64,000 bases of DNA from IDS-8 sp040902105 (GCA_040902105.1 JBBDXW010000052.1:62001-126000), one strand, 5' to 3'; shown: positions 51,967 to 59,952, numbered from the stretch's first letter. Translations and numbers: made by a program. The notes: generated by a model from the letters alone, not told the origin.

Positions 51967-52422
51967 ATGCGCAACTTCGCCAGGGATCCAGCCATCATCT
52001 CGAATCTTTCCTCTGAACAGTATCGCGTAACGCAGCAGTGCGGCACCGAAGCGCCCGGAACGGGGGAGTACCTGCACAATGATGAGCCGGGCATCTACGT
52101 CGACATCGTGTCGGGCGAGCCGCTGTTCGCTTCGTCTGACAAATTTGACTCGGGATCCGGCTGGCCGAGCTTCACCACGCCGATCGAGCCAGCCAACATC
52201 AACGAACTGGCGGATACTGAGCATGGCATGATTCGCACGGAAGTGCGCTCGGCGCACGGTAACAGCCATCTTGGTCACGTCTTCCCGGACGGCCTGGAGG
52301 ATCGCGGAGGGTTGCGCTACTGTATCAACTCGGCCTCGCTGCGATTCGTTCATCGTGACGACATGGAGGCCGAAGGTTATGGCGCGTACCTGAGCCAGGT
52401 GGAGGAGAAAGACAATGACTGA
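51967..52422 (+). CDS. msrB: Peptide methionine-R-sulfoxide reductase MsrB
   Basis: This 151-aa protein has the MsrB pattern FASSDKFDSGSGWPSF, NSHLGHVFPDG and GGLRYCINSASLRF; the last holds the catalytic Cys. The four zinc cysteines of many MsrBs are absent (IVSGEPLF and RSAHGNSHLG in their places). The Cys often found in SGCGWPSF is Ser. A Cys near residue 25 (TQQCGTEAPG) might serve for recycling. No signal peptide is present. It overlaps msrA by 8 bp and has regulon motifs S9/S10 upstream. Confidence 0.93.
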   Translation: MRNFARDPAIISNLSSEQYRVTQQCGTEAPGTGEYLHNDEPGIYVDIVSGEPLFASSDKFDSGSGWPSFTTPIEPANINELADTEHGMIRTEVRSAHGNSHLGHVFPDGLEDRGGLRYCINSASLRFVHRDDMEAEGYGAYLSQVEEKDND

Positions 52423-52933
52423 GGAAGCTGTACTCGCTGGCGGTTGCTTTTGGGGCGTGCAGGATCTGTTTCGCCGCTACGATGGCGTTCTCTCGACCCG
52501 GGTCGGTTACACGGGCGGCAACACACCCAATGCGACCTATCGGAATCACGGAACACATGCCGAAGCCATCGAGATCTTCTTTGATCCTGACAAGATCAGC
52601 TATCGGCAGATTCTCGAGTTCTTCTTCCAGATTCATGACCCGACCACGCGCAATCGCCAGGGAAACGATGCCGGACCGAGTTACCGATCAGCGATCTTTT
52701 ACACGACTGACGAGCAGCGTCGGGTTGCCGAAGACACGATTGCTGACGTCGACGAATCCGGGCTGTGGCCCGGCAAAGTCGTGACCGAGGTCGTACCGGC
52801 AAGTGACTTCTGGGAAGCCGAGCCCGAGCATCAGGACTATCTGTTGCGAAATCCCGGCGGCTACACCTGCCATTTCATTCGACCCGGCTGGAAGCTGCCG
52901 ATTCGCAAGGGCAAGGAAGCGAAGTTGGCATGA
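52415..52933 (+). CDS. msrA: Peptide methionine-S-sulfoxide reductase MsrA
   Basis: This 172-aa enzyme has catalytic AGGCFWGVQDLF, VGYTGGNTPNATYRNHGTHAE, FFFQIHDPTTRNRQGND and SYRSAIFY, all standard MsrA motifs. It reduces the S-epimer of methionine sulfoxide, complementing MsrB. Only one additional Cys is present (GGYTCHFIRPGW), so recycling may use a single resolving Cys. Overlap with msrB shows one operon. It is followed 204 bp later by EH5, which has its own motif. Confidence 0.95.
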   Translation: MTEEAVLAGGCFWGVQDLFRRYDGVLSTRVGYTGGNTPNATYRNHGTHAEAIEIFFDPDKISYRQILEFFFQIHDPTTRNRQGNDAGPSYRSAIFYTTDEQRRVAEDTIADVDESGLWPGKVVTEVVPASDFWEAEPEHQDYLLRNPGGYTCHFIRPGWKLPIRKGKEAKLA

Positions 52934-53040
52934 CTGGACTTGCAGACACACGTACTCGCCTTTAGAGCGGCGCGGGTCAACGTAATCAGAGAGGGCCAGA
53001 CTGATTGCGCCACCGATCGCAACAATCCAACCCGCAGACC

Positions 53041-53058
53041 AACACCATCGTACAATCG
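53041..53058 (+). promoter_or_regulatory. Shared regulon motif, site S11 (EH5)
   Basis: The site reads AACACCATCGTACAATCG, 78 nt before the EH5 ATG, with TCTGAT after exactly 15 nt (53074-53079), the same spacing as at S6. A weak inverted partner (ATTGCGCCACCGATCG) may lie near 53004-53019. Confidence 0.62.
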
Positions 53059-53136
53059 CTTTGGTGGCTCTCTTCTGATTTCATCGCGCTTGTTTCCGGC
53101 AACGCGCACGAATCAATCAAGGTTCAAGGAGCCGTT

Positions 53137-54531
53137 ATGATCCCCCTCATCAGAGTCGCAGGCCTCGCCAAAGCCAACTCACTGGTCTTTTCAATCGGCA
53201 GAATGATCCAGTCCGCAATGTCTGCCGCCGCAGGTGCGTTCGGCGTAGCGTTGTTCGCAACCCCCTGCTACGTCATGGCGGCGTCGAACCCGACCAGCGC
53301 GCTGCCGTCCACCAGCTCAACAACGGTCAAGACGAGCACTGCATCCGACGACGCATCGATTCGCCCGTTCCGCGTCAACATTCCGGAGGCTGCGCTCGCT
53401 GATCTCCGCCGGCGGCTGCTTGCGACCCGGTGGCCTGGACGGGAAACGGTCACCGATCGGTCGCAGGGCGTGCAGCTGGCGACGCTGCGGGAGCTCGTCC
53501 GCTATTGGACGACCGAGTACGACTGGCGCAAGTGCGAGGCGACACTGAACGCGCTTCCGCAGTTCACGACCGAGATCGACGGGGTCGAGATCCACTTCAT
53601 CCACGTCAGGTCGCGGCATGAGAACGCGTTGCCGCTGATCATGACGCATGGCTGGCCCGGCTCGGTCATCGAGTCGCTTGAGACCGTCGGCCCGCTGACC
53701 GACCCGACTGCGCACGGCGGCACCCCCGAGGACGCATTTCACCTGGTGCTGCCGTCCTTGCCCGGCTACGGTTTCTCGGGCGAGCCGACCGAGCTCGGCT
53801 GGGAGTCCGGCCGCATCGCCCGCGCGTGGGCGGAGCTGATGGAGCGCCTCGGCTACACACGCTACGTCGCCCAGGGGGGCGACGTGGGCGCCTCCGTCAC
53901 GGACGCGATGGGGCGCCAGGCGCCCGAGGGGCTGCTCGGCATCCACCTCAACTTGCTCGCGGGGGCGTTGGGCATCGTCGATCGACTGCCGGCGGAATCC
54001 CGGCAGGAACGGGCGGCGCATGACGCGCTCGCGACGTTCAGGACGAGCGGTTTCGGCTACTTCCTGGAGCAGGCCACGCGGCCGCAGACGATCGGCTACT
54101 CCCTGCTGGACTCACCCGCCGGGCTGGCGGCCTGGTTGATGGACCACGACACGGACAGCTACTACAAGATCTCCCGCGCGTTCGTCGACGGCGAGCCCGT
54201 GGGCAATCTCACCCGGGACAGCATCGTCGACAACATCACGCTGTACTGGCTGACGGGCACCGGCGCCTCGGCCGCCCGGTGGTACTGGGAGTTCGGACAG
54301 GCTCAGGCCGCAGCCGGTGCGGCCGGCGAGGCTCCTCCGGCGGTCTCGGTTCCCGTCGGCTTCACGACGTTCCCCGGCGAGATCTGGGCTGCCCCGCGCA
54401 GCTGGGTCGAGACGGTCTACCCGGGCCTCGCCTACTTCAACGAGGTCGACAGGGGCGGCCACTTCGCCGCCTGGGAGGAGCCCGAGCTGTTCGTGGCAGA
54501 GCTTCGGGCCGCGTTCACAACGTTACGGTAG
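53137..54531 (+). CDS. Epoxide hydrolase family protein EH5 (exported, variant nucleophile elbow)
   Basis: This 464-aa protein begins with about 30 residues and then a hydrophobic AAAGAFGVALFATPCYVMA, most likely a long Sec leader. After a Ser/Thr-rich linker come IRPFRVNIPEAALADLRRRL, HGWPGS, the nucleophile elbow GGDVGASVTDAM (Val where the other four have Trp), TTFPGEIW and RGGHFAAWEEPE. It is the most divergent of the five paralogues and has an Ala/Gly-rich insertion (GQAQAAAGAAGEAPPA). AAGGAGCCGTT precedes the ATG. A cupin gene follows after 26 bp and is probably co-transcribed. Confidence 0.88.
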   Translation: MIPLIRVAGLAKANSLVFSIGRMIQSAMSAAAGAFGVALFATPCYVMAASNPTSALPSTSSTTVKTSTASDDASIRPFRVNIPEAALADLRRRLLATRWPGRETVTDRSQGVQLATLRELVRYWTTEYDWRKCEATLNALPQFTTEIDGVEIHFIHVRSRHENALPLIMTHGWPGSVIESLETVGPLTDPTAHGGTPEDAFHLVLPSLPGYGFSGEPTELGWESGRIARAWAELMERLGYTRYVAQGGDVGASVTDAMGRQAPEGLLGIHLNLLAGALGIVDRLPAESRQERAAHDALATFRTSGFGYFLEQATRPQTIGYSLLDSPAGLAAWLMDHDTDSYYKISRAFVDGEPVGNLTRDSIVDNITLYWLTGTGASAARWYWEFGQAQAAAGAAGEAPPAVSVPVGFTTFPGEIWAAPRSWVETVYPGLAYFNEVDRGGHFAAWEEPELFVAELRAAFTTLR

Positions 54532-54557
54532 CGCGGCGCTCCGCGGAGAAGATTCTC

Positions 54558-54962
54558 ATGAAGACAAGGCGAATCATGACCGTGGCAGCGCTGATCTTCA
54601 TCGGCGTTGCGGTACTGCACGAGGCGCCGGCGCAGCAGGCGGGCACGAGGCGCACTGAGCTCCAGCAGCATGATCTCGGCGTACCTGGACACCAGGTGAT
54701 ACAGGTGCGCGTCGAGCTCGATCCGGGAGTAACGTTCGGCAAGCACTGGCATCCGGGGGAAGAGATCGTCTACGTCCTCGAAGGCTCGCTGGAATATCAG
54801 CTCGAGGGCAAACCGCCAGTGACGCTCCAGGCTGGTGACGTCTTGTTCATCCCGGCGAGAACGATCCACGCCGCGAGGAACGTGGGCGAAAACAGCGGAG
54901 CGGAGCTCGCCACGTACATCGTGGAAAAGGACAAACCACTCGTTGTGATGGTGAGACCATGA
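54558..54962 (+). CDS. Exported cupin protein downstream of EH5
   Basis: This 134-aa protein has a signal peptide (RIMTVAALIFIGVAVLHEAPA) and a cupin barrel: GVTFGKHWHPGEEIVYVLEG and AGDVLFIPARTIHAARNV, with conserved His/Glu metal ligands. GCGGAGAAG precedes the ATG. It follows EH5 closely and overlaps the flavin-reductase fragment by ATGA. Exported cupins also accompany the GST at 28 kb. Its role is unknown. Confidence 0.85.
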   Translation: MKTRRIMTVAALIFIGVAVLHEAPAQQAGTRRTELQQHDLGVPGHQVIQVRVELDPGVTFGKHWHPGEEIVYVLEGSLEYQLEGKPPVTLQAGDVLFIPARTIHAARNVGENSGAELATYIVEKDKPLVVMVRP

Positions 54963-55219
54963 AAAGCGAAACACGAATCCTCGGCATCTCCGGGAGCTTG
55001 AGGCACAAGTCTTACAACACCGCAGCGCTGCGAGCGGCGGTGGGTCTCGCACCCGAAGGCGTGGCCATCGAAACGCGCCGAACAGCGTACGCCCACCTGC
55101 CAGAAATCCACTTCGAGCGGCTTATGGCGCCGATTTGTGGAGCCGATGTCGCAATCCCTACAACCGTTTGTTGGGCCATGGCCGAAAACGACCACCGACA
55201 CACGGATCCTCAGTCATAG
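54959..55219 (+). pseudogene. Truncated NADPH-dependent FMN reductase
   Basis: The first about 40 residues (RILGISGSLRHKSYNTAALR, AVGLAPEGVAIE) are the flavodoxin-like start of the NADPH:FMN reductase family, including the phosphate-binding SGSLR loop. Beyond that the frame changes character (RRTAYAHLPEIHFERLMAPI) and stops at 86 codons, where a full enzyme would have about 180-190. The start overlaps the cupin stop (ATGA), so it once belonged to the EH5-cupin operon. Confidence 0.65.
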
Positions 55220-55367
55220 ATGACGGGACGGCCTGCGTGACATAGGGGTCGAACCGATTTTCCAGCTCTTCGGGCGCTAAGCGAGCTTTTTCTTCTGAGG
55301 AGGACGCGGTTCAACGCTCTTTATGGTTCGCGAGCAAGGGGGCTCCGCGTGACCGCGCAACTGGAAA

Positions 55368-55835
55368 TCATTCTTGCCGGTAAACCGTTCCCAGTTTCAT
55401 AACAAAACGCACATCCTCCATGACCTGAATATCATCTAACGGGTTGCCCGGAACAGCGACCAGGTCGGCGCGCTTCCCGACTGCGATAACGCCACGGTCA
55501 TCTACGCCCATGAGGTCAGCGGCGTAAATGGTGGCCATCTTCAGCGCGTGCTGCTCGGACACGCCATTGGCCACCAACGCTGCAAACTCCCGTCCGTTCT
55601 CGCCGTGTGGAAAAATACACGCGTCGGTCCCCAGCGCCATGTTGACGCCGGCTTTGTAAGCCTTCTGCAGGCTCTGCACGACCAGCGGTTTCAAATAGTC
55701 GCGACAGCCAGCGCGCCTGAGTTTAGCGCAGAACCGCGGCCTGGCCTCCACCGAACCAACTGGAAAATCAGGCTGAAGCGGCCTGACTCTCACACAAACG
55801 AATTTCCGGAATATCCGCGGCGGTTCGACGAGCAC
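55368..55835 (-). pseudogene. C-terminal fragment of an imidazolonepropionase-like amidohydrolase
   Basis: The last about 110 residues (VQSLQKAYKAGVNMALGTDA, FPHGENGREFAALVANGVSE, YAADLMGVDDRGVIAVGKRADL) are the end of an amidohydrolase of the imidazolonepropionase/Xaa-Pro dipeptidase-like group, including the metal-binding Asp in GTDA. The N-terminal barrel with the HxH motif is missing. The first about 45 codons of the open frame are unrelated and arginine-rich. The 148 bp between this fragment and the FMN reductase fragment show nothing recognisable. Confidence 0.65.
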
Positions 55836-55865
55836 TCTCGACCCGTGCGGAGTTGATCGCGTCGG

Positions 55866-56588
55866 CTAGTAGACAAATTCCTTGTCCAGTACGTAAACCT
55901 TTACCGTGTCCTGTTTGATGCCGTCAGATTCCATTGCCTCGGCGGTGTCCGGAGATTCCAGGACCTCCATATATTTCTCGAGGTCGGCAGGCTCGGAATA
56001 CACGGCAATCTCATTGTCATCCGTAGCCGCGAAGTAGCTGACGGATTGCGACATGCTTTTCAGCAGCTCGCCATGGGTTCGGAAGCCCTCTTCCCATTTG
56101 CCTGAGTCTTCCACTTCTGCTGTGACTACAACCCTGGACTTTTTCGTTTCTTCCGCTGCCAGAAGACGGTTGCTGTTGAAGATGTCGCGGTGTAATTGCC
56201 ATTGGTCATCGACTTCCCGCCAGATCTCGACGTACTTTCCCTCATCGACGACCGCGCCGTCGGCGTCGGTGATGCTGTACCTGCCAACCTTGTAACCAAG
56301 GTCACCCTGCGCATACACCTCGGTATCCTGTATCTCTCCACCGATGCCGCTGACGAGGAACTCCTTCCAGAAAGCGTCGATGGCCGCGCGGCCGACCACC
56401 GTTTCGCCGTTTGGTGGCAACACCGCGCCGTCCGCTGAATAGATTGCGGCGATTGCGGCGGAATCTTTGGCTTCAAATGCCGAATTCCAGACCTCACGCA
56501 TGGCTTTGAGGCCGTCCAGATCGGCCTGCGGCGCCTGCATGCAACCTGCCACCAACAGGGCGAACAACATGCTCATTATCGTTTTCAT
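55866..56588 (-). CDS. Lipoprotein with SnoaL/DUF4440-type domain and C-terminal extension
   Basis: This 240-aa protein has a lipobox (LVAGC) after a short hydrophobic leader. An NTF2-like DUF4440 domain follows: REVWNSAFEAKDSAAIAAIY, ADGAVLPPNGETVVGRAAID, FWKEFL, DQWQLHRDIFNSN. The last about 80 residues (SYFAATDDNEIAVYSEPADL) look like a separate small domain of unknown role. GAGGGG precedes the ATG at 56588. NTF2-like domains often act as small-molecule binding or isomerase modules. Confidence 0.8.
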   Translation of the reverse strand: MKTIMSMLFALLVAGCMQAPQADLDGLKAMREVWNSAFEAKDSAAIAAIYSADGAVLPPNGETVVGRAAIDAFWKEFLVSGIGGEIQDTEVYAQGDLGYKVGRYSITDADGAVVDEGKYVEIWREVDDQWQLHRDIFNSNRLLAAEETKKSRVVVTAEVEDSGKWEEGFRTHGELLKSMSQSVSYFAATDDNEIAVYSEPADLEKYMEVLESPDTAEAMESDGIKQDTVKVYVLDKEFVY

Positions 56589-56806
56589 AACATTCCCCTC
56601 ATTCGTTTTGTTGTGCATCTGATTAGGAGACGCAGATCGCCTTACGACCTGGTTGCGGCCTGATGTCCGCTTTCGACCACAGGCGGACAAATCAGCTTGC
56701 CTTGCCTCACCTCGAAAATCACCGGATCAGTCATGGTTTTAACCCCGCTGACTGCCCTAGTATGCATCTCACACTGCGGCAAATCATTGCCGTAAAGGGG
56801 AAAAGC

Positions 56807-56905
56807 ATGAAAATAAAAATCAGTTGTGTCATTTGCCTGATGATGGCCGGCGGCCTGGCAAATGCCGACGAAACCGATACGTTGGTGCAGTTAGACGAGG
56901 AATAA
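56807..56905 (+). pseudogene. Truncated start of an exported SnoaL-like protein
   Basis: A 32-codon frame with AAAGGGG upstream encodes a signal peptide (MKIKISCVICLMMAGGLANA) and then DETDTLVQLDEE before TAA. The last part is how exported NTF2/SnoaL-like proteins normally begin (LVQLDEEW). The gene appears cut off at the first helix. A strong terminator follows 76 bp later. Confidence 0.4.
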
Positions 56906-56980
56906 TTTCTCGCGCAGGACTTCGTATGCGTTTCGAATAATCAAAACAAAAACCTCGCTTCGGAGGCTGTAGAAAAGCAG

Positions 56981-57010
56981 GAGGCCATCTCATTTGAGGT
57001 GGCCTCTTTT
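56981..57010 (+). terminator. Rho-independent terminator
   Basis: GAGGCCATCTCA and TGAGGTGGCCTC pair over about 12 bp (one G-T) around a tiny loop, followed by TTTT at 57007-57010. A smaller CCTC-GAGG hairpin lies just before it (56953-56966). It would end plus-strand transcription from the truncated SnoaL-like gene. Confidence 0.65.
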
Positions 57011-57151
57011 CCTCACAAGGACGAGGCGCGTCGCGAACCGGTTCTTGCCGCGCTCGTAAGATCAGGCATACCAAAAAAGCAATGACATCGCCGGTAATGA
57101 ATCAAGGCGACAGCCGAAGCTGCCGCCTTGCGGTGCTTCCCGTCAGCCGCG

Positions 57152-57932
57152 CTAGTCGCGCAGTTGTGCCGCGCGCCGGCTCGTCGTGGCGTAGACCCGT
57201 GCATCGTCGCATTCGTCGATCTCTCCGAAAGTCTCTTCGGAGCGCTCACGACCGCCTTCGTTCGCGTATCGCTCGAAGTCGGCGCCGATGTCCGCAAACG
57301 TCGGGTATGCGAAAACCACCTTGTAGTCGAACTCGGCGTCGCCGCCTCCGTACGTCGGAGTCCAGTGCCAGTAGCCGGCCGTGGACCCTGAACGGGTCAG
57401 GTGTTCTCCCCACTTCATCTCCGCAGCCTTGATATCCACGTAGCGATGACCCTCATTGAGCTTGCAATCCATCATCGTTATGAATCCGGAAGACGGCGTA
57501 GCACCATCCGCCGGCGCCTTGTACATCGCGGACGCCATCGCGAGATGCGCATTGCAGTTGACTACTTTGTCGAAGGCCGCCTGCAATTCACCGCCTGACG
57601 CAAGCCATGTATCCATATCCTTCCCCATCGCATTACCGTCCCTGTAGGCGCCCAGCCAGATGACGTCGAAGTCCTGTTCGGGTCCGTAAAAGACCGGCGT
57701 CAACGTCCACGCGGCGTAATCGTCGGTGTTGTTGTCATCCATGAACTTTGACCAGCGAGTAAATCACCTTATCGAGATCGGCGGGACCCTGGCCGTCGTT
57801 GTACGTACAGATATAAAGCTCAACAGGCAGCACTTTGCCCATACCCTCGGCACTGACCTGCGCGTGACCGGATCCTGCCGCAAGCAGCAGACCGGCGACC
57901 GCGGGCCTCCCGGCCGCGATTCGACATCTCAT
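57152..57932 (-). pseudogene. Exported protein of unknown function split by a frameshift
   Basis: The upstream frame (ATG 57932) encodes a signal peptide-like start and LPVELYICTYNDGQGPADLD, then terminates at 57735. The downstream frame begins with MDDNNTDDYAAWTLTPVFYG and runs to 57152 (MDTWLASGGELQAAFDKV, FDYKVVFAYPTFADIGADF). In related environmental proteins these two parts are continuous (PADLD helix leading to WMDDN). A single indel near 57740 would restore one protein of about 260 aa. The ATGGATGA overlap could also allow coupled translation. Function unknown. Confidence 0.6.
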
Positions 57933-57974
57933 GGTGCAATTGCGCTGGACCTCTGTTCGCAGATGCACAACAGC

Positions 57975-58355
57975 TCAGTCATAGCAGAACACGTCGAGCT
58001 TGTTGCCATCCAGGTCACGAAAGTAGGCCGCATAGAAGCCGTCGCCACCATCGGCGCGTAAGCCCGGAGGGCCTTCGTCGGAACCGCCGAGTTCAAGTGC
58101 CTTCTTATAGATTCGATCCACCTGGTCGCGCGAATCGGCTGCAATGCCGGCCATCACGCCATTACCCACCGTAGCTGGTTGGTCATCGTAGGGCTTCATG
58201 ATGCAGAGCATCGGTTTATCCATTGCTGCGGCCCATGCGTAACCACGCTCACCAAACTCCATCATGCGAGTGACGCCCATTTCCGCCAAGAGTGCGTCAT
58301 AAAACGATGCGGCGCGAGCGAGGTCATTGGTACCAAGAACGACATATCCGATCAT
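57975..58355 (-). CDS. VOC family protein, glyoxalase-like
   Basis: This 126-aa single-domain VOC protein reads IGYVVLGTNDLARAASFYDA at the start and GFYAAYFRDLDGNKLDVFCY at the end, with the usual metal-ligand positions. AAGGAGAT 5 nt before the ATG at 58355 decides the start. There is no leader peptide. The function cannot be narrowed among lyases, isomerases and resistance proteins. Confidence 0.85.
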   Translation of the reverse strand: MIGYVVLGTNDLARAASFYDALLAEMGVTRMMEFGERGYAWAAAMDKPMLCIMKPYDDQPATVGNGVMAGIAADSRDQVDRIYKKALELGGSDEGPPGLRADGGDGFYAAYFRDLDGNKLDVFCYD

Positions 58356-58524
58356 CGTGATCTCCTTCGGGGCCCCTGATTGTCTTTGAATATCAACCTG
58401 TCGACGTGCTGCAAGCGTCATCCCTGCTCAATGTTGGCGACGAGACATTGCTTCCGGAGCTGCCTAACAGTAAGTAAGCAGCGAAGCGCTGCAAACAAAT
58501 GCGGCAGGCGGCCGGATATCATGA

Positions 58525-59073
58525 TTGATTGCCACGCAAGTGCTTGAATCGAATAGACCACAGTCGGAGATATGGGTCAATTATCAGAGCCTCGGGCATT
58601 TGCATGGCGGCCGGGTGGAAGCCAGCAGCCCGGGTGAAGGCAACGGAAGTACGTTCAAGGTCACGTTGCCGCGGATTCACAAGGGACGCCGATCCACGGA
58701 TCTGGACACCAGACCGATGCCGAAGCGGCGCATTCTGCTCGTCGATGACGAGCCGGATGCCGCAGATTCGCTGCGGGAACTGCTCGAGACCCAAGGTCAC
58801 GACGTTGCCGCCGTCACCGATGTAGCCGACGCTGCGGCGATTGCCCGGCAGTTCCGGCGGGAGATCGCGCTTCTGGACCGCGCGATGCCCGGGATCGACG
58901 GCTACGAGCTGGCCCAACGATTGCGCGACGATGGCGGCGAGATCGTGCTCATTGCCGTTTCCGGATACGCGGAGGATTCTGAACGCCTTGCGGCGTCAGG
59001 ATTCGATCATTTCGTGAGCAAGCCCGTCGACATCAAGCGCTTGTCCTGCTTGCTGGCCGAGCCTACCCGATAG
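58525..59073 (+). pseudogene. 3' fragment of a hybrid histidine kinase (kinase tail plus receiver)
   Basis: The frame first reads LGHLHGGRVEASSPGEGNGSTF, then TLPRI: the final strand-loop of a histidine kinase ATPase domain. It continues into an intact receiver (RILLVDDEPDAADSL, phosphoacceptor in ALLDRAMPGIDGYEL, SKPVD). The catalytic core and sensor of the kinase are absent, and the sequence before LGHLHGG is not kinase-like. The receiver alone could be made from the ATG at 58717, but no ribosome site is visible there. Confidence 0.6.
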
Positions 59074-59144
59074 CATCCCGGCAGCCTTGCGAAGGAACTA
59101 CGTGAATCGTCACAGACCAGTAGTGGTGACTCAGACCAGGATCA

Positions 59145-59552
59145 TCAATTCTGCGGATGCCAGATCGATAGCGAAGTAACCGAAGCAATGTTGTGAAAGT
59201 CCTTATCGGTCGTCAGCATCGTCAGCTCATGACGAACACATAGTTGTGCCAGTAAGGCATCAATTGTTCCTGCCTGTATGCCTTTCCGACGGCAGCGGTT
59301 TCGAAGCTCGGCCGCATGAACATGGTCGTCTCTGTCGGGAACAAGTAGTGGTAAGGCTGCAAAGTGCCTGATAATTTGTTTGTGTGCTTTTGGTTTCGAG
59401 AACCCCTGCAAGAGTTCCTGGAGCACCAGTCCCGTGCAAAAAACAGCGCCCGCATCGAGCGATTGTCGTAGTTCGTGAACTTCGGGCAGGTCGGATGGAG
59501 CATCCCGGCGAAACGCAAGCGACCATACACTCGTGTCAACGAATACGTTCAA
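59145..59552 (-). CDS. PIN-domain toxin (VapC-like), second module
   Basis: This 135-aa PIN protein has FVDTSVWSLAFRRD (first Asp), VLQELLQGF (Glu), AGTIDALLAQLCVRHE and LTTDKDFHNIA. VapC ribonuclease activity is expected from the family. It overlaps the VapB-like antitoxin gene by 4 bp (ATGA). It is unrelated in detail to the PIN toxin at 41801. Confidence 0.9.
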   Translation of the reverse strand: MNVFVDTSVWSLAFRRDAPSDLPEVHELRQSLDAGAVFCTGLVLQELLQGFSKPKAHKQIIRHFAALPLLVPDRDDHVHAAELRNRCRRKGIQAGTIDALLAQLCVRHELTMLTTDKDFHNIASVTSLSIWHPQN

Positions 59553-59749
59553 CGTCGCGTACGATCCGGTTTGTAGTCGTATTCAGTATCCCACTCGAGC
59601 TTGCCAAACAACTCCGCCAGCTGCTTCTGCTCGTGGCGAGCGACGTACTCCTGCAGGGCCTTGGTCACGGCTGCTTTTTTGGTCCGCTCACCACTCACGA
59701 TCAATGCGCGCTCGATGAGTTCGGGATCGATGGACAGATTGGTAGCCAT
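59549..59749 (-). CDS. VapB-type antitoxin
   Basis: This 66-aa protein reads ATNLSIDPELIERALIVSGE, then KKAAVTKALQEYVARHEQKQ and LFGKLEWDTEYDYKPDRTRR. It matches the short VapB antitoxins with an N-terminal ribbon-helix-helix and a C-terminal toxin-binding tail. GGAGG precedes the ATG at 59749 and lies inside a perfect inverted repeat. Confidence 0.88.
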   Translation of the reverse strand: MATNLSIDPELIERALIVSGERTKKAAVTKALQEYVARHEQKQLAELFGKLEWDTEYDYKPDRTRR

Positions 59750-59750
59750 G

Positions 59751-59768
59751 TGTGTGAACCTCCACACA
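59751..59768. promoter_or_regulatory. Inverted repeat over the VapB ribosome site
   Basis: TGTGTG (59751-59756) and CACACA (59763-59768) flank a 6-nt spacer that contains the Shine-Dalgarno core. The antitoxin or complex could bind the DNA as operator, or the mRNA hairpin could mask the ribosome site. Confidence 0.5.
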
Positions 59769-59799
59769 ATATGTTACACAGTTCGTGAGTCCATTGAAA

Positions 59800-59952
59800 C
59801 CCGAGGGAGGCGGCGCGGTAGAGGTCGCCCCCGGTTTTTGCGCCGCCCGCATCGGCAGGCCGCGTCGATACGAAGTACAGCCATTCGCTGTCCGGCGAAA
59901 CGAACGGGTCGTCGTCGTCGACCTCACCGGTGAACGGAGCAGGCGCTGGCGT
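59800..59952 (-). pseudogene. Fragment of a PD40/TolB-type beta-propeller gene
   Basis: One minus frame reads DDDPFVSPDSEWLYFVSTRP followed by ADAGGAKTGGDLYRA. This is a WD40-like PD40 blade of secreted TolB-type proteins. It is cut on the left by the VapB promoter and loses similarity on the right. An adjacent minus frame (GRIVLGTPSDLGYVGTMSYQ, about 60025-60090) also reads as protein. The 560-bp region 59769-60329 is therefore probably decayed coding DNA, with no intact gene. Confidence 0.45.

Noticed and set aside
57920..57942. Sequence CGACATCTCATGGTGCAATT resembling the regulon motif
   Set aside because: It lies across the start of the frameshifted exported gene, has several core mismatches and points away from any intact gene.
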